Part shown: positions 1 through 6,500 of the stretch, piece by piece | Layout: each line of letters starts with the position of its first letter | Position numbering within the stretch: position 1 is the stretch's first letter | From: Opitutia bacterium | GTDB lineage: Bacteria > Verrucomicrobiota > Verrucomicrobiia > Opitutales > Seribacteraceae | Length of the DNA: 7,561 nt | Assembly (NCBI GenBank): GCA_018695085.1 | Contig: JABHOU010000343.1 | Coordinates: forward strand, 1 to 7,561 | Direction of reading: 5' to 3' | Notes under the pieces: generated by a model | What the model was told of the DNA's origin: nothing | The model's input: only the letters and a program-made list of their open reading frames with translations | Databases searched by the model: none | Position numbers and translations under genes: made by a program

Positions 1-615
1 ATGACCCGAGGTGTCTTCGGCTTGGAGGATCGCGTATGTTGCATCGGAGGTATCCCGGGCAGCGGGCAACTCGATACATTACTGGTAGTGGAGGTGGACG
101 AAGAATTCGAGTCTGTCGTGGCTCCGGGAGAAGAAATGTTGCCCAACGACATTTCGGCTGCCGCCTTGGAGCGGCTCATCGCCTTGGCCACCGAGTTGGC
201 TTCGACAGGCAGAGAAGGAAAATCAATCGGAGCCTTGTTCGTCTTGGGAGATCACGAATCCGTAAGGAAACGAGTTAAACCTTTAATCCTCAACCCTTTC
301 CACGGATACGACGAGGAGGACCGAAACGTTCTCAACCCATTCATGGACGAAACGATAAAGGAATTGGCCTACATCGACGGCGCTTTCATCATTCGTGGAG
401 ACGGCGTGGTCGAATCAGCTGGTAGTATGGTACAAGCCCGGGCGGACGAAATAGAGCTTCCTGGCGGTCTTGGAACTCGCCATGCAGCCGCGGCCGCCGT
501 CACGCACGTCACGAACTCTCTGGCATTGGTCGTTTCCTCCACGGGGCAAGTAACCCTTTTCCGGAAGGGACGCATGTTCACTCTTTTCGAGAAGTCGGAA
601 GGAAGGTCACTGTGA
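1..615 (+). CDS. Diadenylate cyclase-type protein (DisA_N domain), probably 5'-truncated by the window
   Basis: The C-terminal half matches the DisA_N diadenylate cyclase fold, which joins two ATP into cyclic di-AMP, a signal for osmotic and cell-wall homeostasis. Visible motifs are DGA at residues 126-128, followed by FII and an AGS turn, and GLGTRHA at 156-162. The tail after that (LALVVSSTGQVTLFRKGRM) is the strand-turn-strand typical of the domain. The second arginine of the classical RHR motif is replaced by alanine (RHA), so activity cannot be assumed from motifs alone. Residues 1-80 read as the interior of a folded domain from the first codon, with no N-terminal tail. I therefore think the ATG at base 1 is internal and the true start lies upstream. 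No membrane segment is visible in the part present. The stop is one base before the TTG start of nadD, so the two are probably cotranscribed. Family call is fairly sure; full length and domain order are unknown. Confidence 0.75.
   Translation: MTRGVFGLEDRVCCIGGIPGSGQLDTLLVVEVDEEFESVVAPGEEMLPNDISAAALERLIALATELASTGREGKSIGALFVLGDHESVRKRVKPLILNPFHGYDEEDRNVLNPFMDETIKELAYIDGAFIIRGDGVVESAGSMVQARADEIELPGGLGTRHAAAAAVTHVTNSLALVVSSTGQVTLFRKGRMFTLFEKSEGRSL
601..606 (+). promoter_or_regulatory. Ribosome binding site of nadD (GGAAGG)
   Basis: GGAAGG lies inside the end of the diadenylate cyclase gene, 10 bases before the TTG at 617 and 16 before the ATG at 623. The spacing favours the TTG start. It is the most convincing Shine-Dalgarno-like site in the window. 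Confidence 0.4.
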
Positions 616-616
616 C

Positions 617-1219
617 TTGGCCATGCCTGCGGACAATTCGCAATACATCGGATTTTATGGAGGAAGTTTCGACCCCATTCACAACGGGCATCTCGAGCTC
701 GCCAAAGACCTACTCGAACAAGCGAAACTTGATCGCATCCTATTCTCGCCCGCCAACCAAGCCCCCCTGCGGGAACATTCTTACGTTTGCTCTCCATCCG
801 ATCGATTTGCCATGGTAAGCGCAGCAGTCGCCGACACACCGGGCCTAGAAGCCACCGATCTCGAAATTCAAGCAGGTGGCACGAACTTCACTCTGGACTC
901 CCTTCGAACGCTGAAGAGCAACATGCCGGATGCGAACTTCTCCGTGATCATCGGGGCCGACCAATTGGAAAAGCTTCCTCGCTGGCAACGCATCGAAGAT
1001 CTGGTCAAAGAAACGGAATTCATAGTGCTCGCCAGACCGGGACATCCACTATCGCCTCCTACTGAACTACCAGATCTTCGCATGCGTTCTTTCAACACCC
1101 GCGAGTTCAAGGTATCTTCATCCGAAGTCAGAAACCGCATTCGCGATCATTTGCCTATTCAAGAACTGGTTCCCCCGCCGGTCGCTTCCATAATCACCCA
1201 ACGAAAGCTATACCGCTGA
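617..1219 (+). CDS. nadD: Nicotinate-nucleotide adenylyltransferase NadD
   Basis: Transfers AMP from ATP to nicotinate mononucleotide to give deamido-NAD, a cytosolic step shared by de novo and salvage NAD synthesis. At 200 residues it has the usual family length. The nucleotidyltransferase signature GGSFDPIHNGH is at residues 15-25, with the HxGH-type histidines that bind the ATP phosphates. IIGADQ is at 111-116, PRW at 121-123, and the second signature SSSEVRNRI, equivalent to the ISSTxIR motif, at 167-175. The start is TTG at 617 or ATG at 623. I chose TTG because the GGAAGG site is better spaced for it, but the conserved region begins at residue 10, so both are possible. The gene begins one base after the diadenylate cyclase stop and is followed by rsfS, its frequent neighbour in bacteria. 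This suggests one operon. Confidence 0.95.
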   Translation: MAMPADNSQYIGFYGGSFDPIHNGHLELAKDLLEQAKLDRILFSPANQAPLREHSYVCSPSDRFAMVSAAVADTPGLEATDLEIQAGGTNFTLDSLRTLKSNMPDANFSVIIGADQLEKLPRWQRIEDLVKETEFIVLARPGHPLSPPTELPDLRMRSFNTREFKVSSSEVRNRIRDHLPIQELVPPPVASIITQRKLYR

Positions 1220-1266
1220 AGACGAAACCCATAGAAAACCCCGAGCAAACCATTAAGAAAAAGGAT

Positions 1267-1608
1267 TTGCTCAAGAACTTGAAAATTTGCTGCGAGGCGC
1301 TCCAAGATAAAAAAGCGGAAGACCTTTCCCTGCTATACTTCGGGGAAACCTCTCCGCTGACCGACTGTTTCGTTATAGCCACGGGAATGTCCGACCCACA
1401 CCTCAAAGCCCTTCGCGACAACGTGGAAAAATCCCTCAAGGACAATAAGGTGGAGATTTTCGCCAAGGATCGTTACCACCCCGGCGGTTGGCTAATAATC
1501 GACGCGATTGAATTCGTCGTCCACCTGTTCTCTCGTGAAAAGCGCGATCACTTCGCCTTGGAGGATCTGTGGAAAGACGCCGCCCGTATAGATCCCGAAA
1601 GTCTGTAG
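1267..1608 (+). CDS. rsfS: Ribosome silencing factor RsfS (Iojap/DUF143 family), start uncertain
   Basis: RsfS binds ribosomal protein L14 on the large subunit and blocks subunit joining when nutrients are scarce. Family features are visible in order: the opening helix ALQDKKAEDL, the strand LTDCFVIATGMSDPHLKAL, then GGWLIIDAIEFVVHLFS, and the closing helix ending LEDLWKDAARID. The 113-residue length is normal. There is no ATG. The given TTG at 1267 has AAGGA only one base upstream, too close for a ribosome site. The frame stays open back to CTG at 1216, whose last two bases are the first two of the nadD stop (CTGA). The intervening codons read like a coding N-terminus (KTKPIENPEQTIKKKD). ATT at 1252 and TTG at 1279 are further options. 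The function is secure; the start is not. Confidence 0.92.
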   Translation: MLKNLKICCEALQDKKAEDLSLLYFGETSPLTDCFVIATGMSDPHLKALRDNVEKSLKDNKVEIFAKDRYHPGGWLIIDAIEFVVHLFSREKRDHFALEDLWKDAARIDPESL

Positions 1609-1737
1609 CTCAATTCGATAAATTTTGAGCAAAGCTCCACTCGATTGGGATCCCTGAAGCTACTCCTCAAATTACGAACCACTCGACACTCGCATTTTCG
1701 ACTTTCCAACAAAAGAAAATCCTCGTTCACTTAAAAA

Positions 1738-3030
1738 ATGAAACAAAACACTTCCAGACGCAGCTTCCTCAAAGGGGCGAGCCTTGCCTCCGCTCCCTTC
1801 ATCCTCCCCTCCCACGTTTGGGCGGCCAAGGGTGAAAATTCTCCCAACAACCGCATAAGCGTGGCCGTGATCGGACCCGGCAAGCAAGGTCGCAGTCACG
1901 TTCACCGCCTGCTCCGCAACCCCGAGACCCAAGTAGTAGGCTTCGCCGAAGTCGCCAAGGTGCGGACGGATCACACCAAGGAACTCATCGAGGGTCACTA
2001 CGCCAAGAACACCCCGGCAGGGAAATGGAATGGCCTGACAATCACCAAGGACTACCGCGAGCTAATCGCCATGAAGAGCGTGGACGCCGTTCTCATCGCC
2101 ACCCCCGACCACTGGCACGGCGAGCCCACCATACTGTCCGCCCGAGCCGGCAAGCACGTCTACTGCGAAAAACCAATTTCCCTCACCATAGCCGAGGGGC
2201 GCCGCATGGTGGATGCCGTAAAGAAAAACAAAGTGATCTTTCAGACAGGCAGCCAACAACGCACCGAATACGGCGGCAAATTCCGCCGCACCGTCGAGAT
2301 GATTCACAGTGGAGCAATCGGTAAGATAAAGAAAATCCAAGTATGCGTAGGCGGACCTCCCAAACCCTGCGACTTGGCCACCCAGCCCGTTCCCGAGGGA
2401 ATCGACTGGGACGCCTGGCAAGGACCCGCCCCCACTCGTGGTTACAACAAGGAACTTTGCCCCGACAACGTGCACAACCACTTCCCGCGATGGCGAGCCT
2501 ACACCGAATACTGCAACGGCTACCTCGCCGACATGGGAGCCCACCACTTCGACATAGGCCAATGGGGCATGGACGCAGACGACACCGGGCCCGTAAAGGT
2601 GATTCCGCCGAAGTCCGGAGTGAAGGGCCTCAAGCTCATCTACGCCAACGGAATAGAAGTTGTTCACGGTTCCCTACCCGACTGGCGCGGAGGTACCGTA
2701 TTTTACGGAACCGAAGGCACCATCTGGGTCGACCGCGGTCCTTGGAAGTCCGACCCCGTAAACCTGATAAAGGAATTCAAGGCCACCGTCGAAATTCGCA
2801 AACCAAAGAGCCACCACGCCGACTGGCTCGACTGCATTCGTACGGGCAAGCAACCCCTCGCTCACGTCGAGGCGGGACATCGCACCGCCACCCTTTGCCA
2901 ACTGGCCAACATCGGCTACGAGCTAAGACGCGAACTCGATTGGGATCCCAAGGCCGAATCCTTCCCCAAGGACAAAGAAGCCCAAGCCCTCGTAGATCGG
3001 AAGCGCCGCAAGCAGTGGTACCGAATTTGA
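1738..3030 (+). CDS. Exported Gfo/Idh/MocA-family oxidoreductase with twin-arginine signal
   Basis: An NAD(P)-dependent oxidoreductase of the glucose-fructose oxidoreductase/inositol dehydrogenase family, 430 residues. The N-terminus is a textbook Tat signal: SRRSFLK at residues 6-12, a short hydrophobic stretch, and a likely cleavage after VWA (27-29). It should therefore cross the membrane folded, with cofactor bound. The Rossmann motif GPGKQG is at 46-51. The catalytic-lysine motif EKP is at 144-146 (Lys145), and the GxHxxD motif at 267-272 (His269, Asp272) marks the C-terminal domain. The tail, LDWDP at about 400 and RKRRKQWYRI at the end, is the style common in Planctomycetes and Verrucomicrobia. 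The substrate is unknown; relatives act on sugars, inositols or glycosides. The ATG follows an A-rich stretch with no Shine-Dalgarno sequence. The gene stands alone after a 129-bp gap and converges on the lipoprotein gene. Confidence 0.92.
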   Translation: MKQNTSRRSFLKGASLASAPFILPSHVWAAKGENSPNNRISVAVIGPGKQGRSHVHRLLRNPETQVVGFAEVAKVRTDHTKELIEGHYAKNTPAGKWNGLTITKDYRELIAMKSVDAVLIATPDHWHGEPTILSARAGKHVYCEKPISLTIAEGRRMVDAVKKNKVIFQTGSQQRTEYGGKFRRTVEMIHSGAIGKIKKIQVCVGGPPKPCDLATQPVPEGIDWDAWQGPAPTRGYNKELCPDNVHNHFPRWRAYTEYCNGYLADMGAHHFDIGQWGMDADDTGPVKVIPPKSGVKGLKLIYANGIEVVHGSLPDWRGGTVFYGTEGTIWVDRGPWKSDPVNLIKEFKATVEIRKPKSHHADWLDCIRTGKQPLAHVEAGHRTATLCQLANIGYELRRELDWDPKAESFPKDKEAQALVDRKRRKQWYRI

Positions 3031-3060
3031 GGCTAAGTCACCAACAGTAGATCGAGAATT

Positions 3061-3140
3061 TTCTGCGGCGCTCCGTTCGGTCTCGGTCGCTCCCCGCGCA
3101 GGCTCCGCTCTGCTCGGCGGCTCCCTACGGCTCACTCCGC
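3061..3140. repeat. G+C-rich low-complexity spacer between convergent genes
   Basis: Between the two facing stops the sequence changes to a C-rich run of near-repeats. GCTCC occurs at 3070, 3089, 3102 and 3120, interleaved with CGG and CTCGG words. No clean stem followed by a T-run is present, so I do not call it an intrinsic terminator. Its position between convergent 3' ends would suit a transcript-end or dispersed intergenic repeat. No other copy is in this window. Confidence 0.4.
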
Positions 3141-5152
3141 TACTTGCTGGCTGGTCGGAGACTGAGGCGGAAGCCCAGGAAGATGTAGTCGATGGCGGGC
3201 TCATCCCTGCGCCGAAGCGCGGAACGGGCGTTGCTCGCCGGGTAGTGCCAGGCACCACCGCGTTTGACGCGGTAGGAGCCAACCGCAGGACCGACAGGAT
3301 CGCTAACTGCACCTGTTGAGTAAGCCCCGTACCAGTCCGCACACCACTCAAATACGTTTCCGTGCATATCATGAAATCCCCAGGAGTTGCCAGGATACTT
3401 GCCGACATCCACGGTCTCACCAGGACCACCAGAAATGTTCGCCTGCTCGGAAGTCAGGCTATCGCCGAAAGAAAAGGAAGTCTTCGTTCCCGCTCGGCAG
3501 GCATACTCCCACTGCGCCTCCGTTGGCAATTGGTACGACATGCCAGCAGGCAGACGGCCCGCCTTGCGTTCTAGTTCGGTAAGCTTATCGCAGAAAGCTG
3601 TCACCTCCGTCCAAGACACGCTCTCCACAGGACGATTCCCTCCCTTGTACCTGCTCGGGTTGCTTCCCATCACCTCCTGCCACTGAGCCTGCTTCACCTC
3701 ATGCTTGCCGAGGTAGAAACCGCTCGTCAAAGTCACAGTGTGCAGAGTCTCGTTATCGCGACGTTTTGCCTCGCCCAAAGGACTTCCCATCTCAAAAGTT
3801 CCCGGCTTCACCCACAGCATCTCCATAGACAGGTCGGGTATGGTGAAAGGTTTGCCGTCTGTGATCTCGGTGAAGTAGATTTTGCAGTTCGGCAGGGCCT
3901 TCCGGAGCATCGAAATTTGTTCGTATTGGACGGGGTTGTGGTAAATCGTCACCTCGGTCAAGTTGGTCAGTTTAGCCAGTGGCGTGAGATTGCTGATTCG
4001 GTTGCCGCTGAGTCGCAACTGGTTCAGCTCGGTCGCGTGTTCAAGCCCTGAAAGACTTCGGATTTTCGAGTTTGTCGCGTCCAAGGATTTCAGAGTGGCT
4101 AGATGGCTCGCGATGATGGTGTCCTTGGTTTTCTTGAGGGCCTTGGCCAAAGCGGTCTCGAGTAACTCGTCGGCTACAAGCAATCCCGCTCCCGCGGTGG
4201 TTTCCTCCGCCCCGTTTTCTTGAAGAATTCGCATGTAGGTGAAGTTGTCCCGATTCGCGTTCGCCGCGCCGGTGCCAAGCAAACAATTTATGCTTCCGGC
4301 CAAGGCACCGCCGATATTTGTACCGGTCGAGCTAGTGAATCCGATACGGAGACGCCGAAGGTTGGCCATGACGCGATCCTTGTCGTTGGTGAGGGGATTG
4401 AGCAAAACAGGTTTCGTCGAAAAGGCTATGAGACCGATTCGGGTATTCTCACGGTTGGTCACGAAATCCCCGATCACCCGTTTCACCAAGTCGAGGCGAG
4501 TGACCGACTGGGTTGCACCCTCGCTCATATCGAGGGCGAGCATGGAGGCGGACAGATCAATCGCCAACGAGATATCGCAGGCTTGCCCCTCGAGGCTGAT
4601 TATTTCCTCGCAGATGCCACGCAACTTCGCCTCGTCTCCGGTCTCAAAAAATTTTGCCCCCGTGGTTTCGGCTATTTTGCGAAGAATCGCCTTATCCACA
4701 GGATAATTAGCTACCCTCACGTTTGGATTCCCGGAAGAATTCCGAAGCAAGCCTCCGGACCGTCTGTCATACACGTAGGTTCGAGTTCTGGTCGATTGGC
4801 CTACTGCGATTGTATAAATTTTTATTCCGTCCTCCTTCGCGCCTTCGGCTAAAACCAGTGGACTGTATCGGGGTGGTGAATCGTCTTTGCCATCGGTCAG
4901 AAGAATGACAATGCGACTCCTTGCTTCCGGTTCTCTAACGGGATTGATGCTTTCATCCAAAGCTCCGCCTATGTGTGTTCCCGCCTTCGGTGGAGACTCC
5001 ATCGCTGCATCGAGTCGCGTTTCCTTGTCCTTGGGTGCGACTTCTTGAACTACGATCTCTTGCGCGGTAGGTTTATCCTCAACAATATCCTCCTCACCAC
5101 CGCAACCAATCAACAGCAGGGCGGCGAGCATCGCGATAAATAGATTCTTCAT
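3140..5152 (-). CDS. Lipoprotein with permuted VWA domain, leucine-rich repeats and FGE-like domain
   Basis: A 670-residue surface or periplasmic lipoprotein of unknown function. From the ATG at 5152 the signal is MKNLFIAMLAALLLIGC, with lipobox LIGC and Cys17 as lipidation site. An ATG at 5188 would add 12 residues and spoil this compact signal. A VWA C-terminal half (about 40-190) comes first: GTHIGGAL at 58-65, RIVILLTDGKDD at 80-91, IKIYTIAVG near 110-118. The N-terminal half follows (about 193-289): DISLAIDLSASM with MIDAS D199/S201/S203, IGLIAFS at 239-245, GTNIGGAL at 277-284. Internalin-like leucine-rich repeats span about 346-428. An FGE/SUMF1-like domain spans 435-668, with LPTEAQWEYACRAGT, GFHDMHGNVFEW and a closing LGFRLSL. 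The two cysteines of true formylglycine-generating enzymes near the end are absent, so sulfatase activation is unlikely. The parts suggest metal-dependent protein binding at the envelope. The reading frame is intact. It lies downstream of a ydcF-like gene. Confidence 0.85.
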   Translation of the reverse strand: MKNLFIAMLAALLLIGCGGEEDIVEDKPTAQEIVVQEVAPKDKETRLDAAMESPPKAGTHIGGALDESINPVREPEARSRIVILLTDGKDDSPPRYSPLVLAEGAKEDGIKIYTIAVGQSTRTRTYVYDRRSGGLLRNSSGNPNVRVANYPVDKAILRKIAETTGAKFFETGDEAKLRGICEEIISLEGQACDISLAIDLSASMLALDMSEGATQSVTRLDLVKRVIGDFVTNRENTRIGLIAFSTKPVLLNPLTNDKDRVMANLRRLRIGFTSSTGTNIGGALAGSINCLLGTGAANANRDNFTYMRILQENGAEETTAGAGLLVADELLETALAKALKKTKDTIIASHLATLKSLDATNSKIRSLSGLEHATELNQLRLSGNRISNLTPLAKLTNLTEVTIYHNPVQYEQISMLRKALPNCKIYFTEITDGKPFTIPDLSMEMLWVKPGTFEMGSPLGEAKRRDNETLHTVTLTSGFYLGKHEVKQAQWQEVMGSNPSRYKGGNRPVESVSWTEVTAFCDKLTELERKAGRLPAGMSYQLPTEAQWEYACRAGTKTSFSFGDSLTSEQANISGGPGETVDVGKYPGNSWGFHDMHGNVFEWCADWYGAYSTGAVSDPVGPAVGSYRVKRGGAWHYPASNARSALRRRDEPAIDYIFLGFRLSLRPASK
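4286..4324 (-). repeat. Second copy of the MIDAS-Thr segment (GTNIGGALAGSIN)
   Basis: This ends the VWA N-terminal half of the lipoprotein. It matches the segment at 4943-4981 in 10 of 13 residues and 29 of 39 bases, with most mismatches at third codon positions. The two copies are 657 bases (219 residues) apart, about one VWA domain. Confidence 0.7.
4943..4981 (-). repeat. First copy of the MIDAS-Thr segment (GTHIGGALDESIN)
   Basis: This opens the VWA C-terminal half of the lipoprotein and is the counterpart of 4286-4324. The likeness may reach further upstream in the protein: a DKET/DKDR stretch precedes both copies, though with a gap of a few residues. Confidence 0.7.
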
Positions 5153-5203
5153 GCTGCTATTGTAGACCCTTGCGATTGATTCGCCCATTACAAGTTTTTA
5201 TTG

Positions 5204-5234
5204 ATTTTATAACGGGCTAGGAAGCTAGGGTAAA
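5204..5234 (-). promoter_or_regulatory. Candidate sigma70-type promoter before the lipoprotein gene
   Basis: On the minus strand TTTACC (5234-5229) and TATAAA (5211-5206) are separated by exactly 17 bases. They match the -35 and -10 consensus in 4 of 6 and 5 of 6 positions. Transcription would start near 5199, giving about 47 bases of leader before the ATG at 5152 and only about 11 before the ATG at 5188. This is a second reason to prefer 5152. It lies in the 100-bp gap after the ydcF-like gene, so it would give the lipoprotein its own promoter. Confidence 0.4.
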
Positions 5235-5252
5235 GAGTAGGAATTCAAGCAA

Positions 5253-5927
5253 TCAGTCGTTTCGAACGATAGTGGGTTCTCTCGACCAGAACAGATAGAC
5301 GGGGAATTTTATAGTCTCGAGTACGAAAGCGGCGATCCCCCTGTCGGAGGTCCACCAGTTACCAGAGTCAAATACCTCGTTGGATGCTGCTGCCACTTGT
5401 ACCTCGATGCCACTCTGGTCGAAAACCTTTTCGAATGCGAGCAAAGCCCTGCGGGTATGAAAACCATCGGTAACTATAATGATTCGTTCCCATTGTCTCT
5501 CCTTTGCAAAGACTAGTGCATCCGCAGCTTCATCAAAGGTGGAAGTGGCGCCGTCGCCTATTGAGGGGATCACGCCAAAGGTGGCATTCGTCTCCTTGCC
5601 TTCGACAAACTTGGTGGCAAATTCCAAGTTTGAAATTACGAGATGCTGATATTCGGGTGCAACCGACTTCTGATCCGTAAGAAAGAGTGAAGCGGAATAA
5701 CCATCTGTCCACATTTCCAAAGCCTTCGGTACTCGAGTGAGCTTCCCTCCGGAAAGGATGACGATGGCGTCGGCTCCCTTGGCCGCCGTATCCTTGATAA
5801 ACCAATTGGCGTAACCCGTAAGCAGGGTGGCTCGAAACAGAATAGCTGAAAAAATGAACAAGCAGACTCCACCGAAAATCCACCAACGTCGACGCAAATT
5901 GAACCGTTTGCCTTTCGCCTTCGACAT
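5253..5927 (-). CDS. YdcF/SanA/ElyC-family (DUF218) membrane-anchored protein
   Basis: A 224-residue protein with a basic N-terminus (KAKGKRFNLRRR), one membrane helix at about residues 15-38 and a soluble DUF218 domain, probably facing the periplasm. The family pattern is clear: GADAIVILSGG at 51-61, the TRVPKALEMW helix at 64-73, TSTFDEA at 128-134, and IIIVTDGFHTRRALLAFEKVF at about 149-169, with the characteristic His157 and Arg159/160. Family members such as SanA and ElyC affect envelope barrier and peptidoglycan precursor traits in enterobacteria, but the reaction is not established, and I assign none here. The gene starts 27 bases after the RidA-family stop with no Shine-Dalgarno site, so it is probably cotranscribed with it. 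The lipoprotein gene follows on the same strand. Confidence 0.88.
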   Translation of the reverse strand: MSKAKGKRFNLRRRWWIFGGVCLFIFSAILFRATLLTGYANWFIKDTAAKGADAIVILSGGKLTRVPKALEMWTDGYSASLFLTDQKSVAPEYQHLVISNLEFATKFVEGKETNATFGVIPSIGDGATSTFDEAADALVFAKERQWERIIIVTDGFHTRRALLAFEKVFDQSGIEVQVAAASNEVFDSGNWWTSDRGIAAFVLETIKFPVYLFWSREPTIVRND

Positions 5928-5954
5928 AAATCAAATGAAGAGAAGCATACGAAA

Positions 5955-6413
5955 CTAGACTTGGAACGCCCCTTCGATTTCCACGCTGACATTGCCCGGG
6001 AGGGAACCCATGCCCACGGCGCTGCGAACGCCGACTCCCAGGTCTTCCCCCCAGAGGTCACGAAAAAGTTCGCTGCAACCGTTGATGACTTGAGGATGCT
6101 GCTTGAAATCCGCCGTGCAGTTCACCATACCGAAAAGCTTCACCACGCGCTTAATGCGATCGAGCGAACCGAGATTGTCTTTTGCCGTAGCGAGTATGCA
6201 CAGGCCGACTTGACGAGCGGCGACTTGGGCGGCCTTCAAATCCACTTCATCCCCCACCCTGCCAGTAAGCATCGCCCCATCCGGCATCACGGGAACGTGC
6301 CCGGAAAAGAGGGCTTGGTCGCCCACCACCAGCATGGACTGGTAGACGCCTCCCTTGGGAGAGGGGGGCGGCAGCGTTAGGTTCATTTCAGCAAGTTTGG
6401 ATTCGATGCTCAT
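5955..6413 (-). CDS. RidA (YjgF/YER057c/UK114) family protein
   Basis: A 152-residue protein of the Rid family, which in the best-known members hydrolyses reactive enamine/imine intermediates released by PLP enzymes. Length and pattern point to the longer subgroup rather than the roughly 128-residue housekeeping RidA: an N-terminal KLAEMNLTLPPPSPKGG, SGHVP at 37-41, GRVGDEVDLKAAQVAARQ at 51-68, and FKQHPQVINGCSELF at 103-117. The arginine needed for deaminase activity corresponds to Arg130 in VRSAVGMGSLPGNVSVEIEG, and the LPxxxxVEIE motif is at 138-147. Many relatives have HARSAVG where this protein has GVRSAVG. It is probably a cytosolic trimer, with active sites between subunits. It is first in a likely minus-strand operon and is transcribed divergently from the dehydrogenase at 6574. 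Its exact substrate is unknown. Confidence 0.93.
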   Translation of the reverse strand: MSIESKLAEMNLTLPPPSPKGGVYQSMLVVGDQALFSGHVPVMPDGAMLTGRVGDEVDLKAAQVAARQVGLCILATAKDNLGSLDRIKRVVKLFGMVNCTADFKQHPQVINGCSELFRDLWGEDLGVGVRSAVGMGSLPGNVSVEIEGAFQV

Positions 6414-6481
6414 AAGTAAGGTTCTCTATGTTTGTCTTTATGTTGAAAGGGTGACGAGGTCTCGTAATTCGCTTTGCATCC

Positions 6482-6500
6482 TCAAGGAATCATTTCTTGA
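6482..6500. promoter_or_regulatory. 19-bp imperfect palindrome in the divergent spacer
   Basis: TCAAGGAAT-C-ATTTCTTGA pairs at 8 of 9 positions around a central C; the only mismatch is a G/T. It lies between the divergently transcribed RidA-family and dehydrogenase genes, where a dimeric regulator could act on either. It could also form by chance in A+T-rich DNA. Confidence 0.35.

Noticed and set aside
369..839. 156-codon minus-strand frame across the diadenylate cyclase/nadD junction
   Set aside because: It overlaps two well-supported genes and its translation matches no family.
1608..1630. Inverted repeat GCTCAA ... TTGAGC just after rsfS, overlapping a GAGC-AAA-GCTC mini-hairpin
   Set aside because: Only a six-pair stem with an 11-base loop and no T-run, so it is too weak to call a terminator. 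The rest of 1609-1737 shows no convincing promoter.
2062..2667. Long minus-strand open frame (201 codons) opposite the oxidoreductase
   Set aside because: A shadow of the strongly supported plus-strand gene. The residue composition is low in complexity and no family is recognisable.
2343..3050. 235-codon plus-strand frame inside the oxidoreductase
   Set aside because: Arginine/proline-rich translation typical of an out-of-frame reading of a G+C-rich gene; it overlaps a clear gene on the same strand.
4220..4852. 210-codon plus-strand frame opposite the lipoprotein gene
   Set aside because: Antisense to the VWA region, with no recognisable motifs; the minus-strand reading has clear domains.
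5961..6380. 139-codon plus-strand frame opposite the RidA-family gene
   Set aside because: The complementary strand carries all the Rid-family motifs; this is its antisense shadow.
6443..6470. TTGAAA followed by TAATTC as a dehydrogenase promoter
   Set aside because: The -10 match is poor and the spacer is 16 bases; it could not be told apart from chance.
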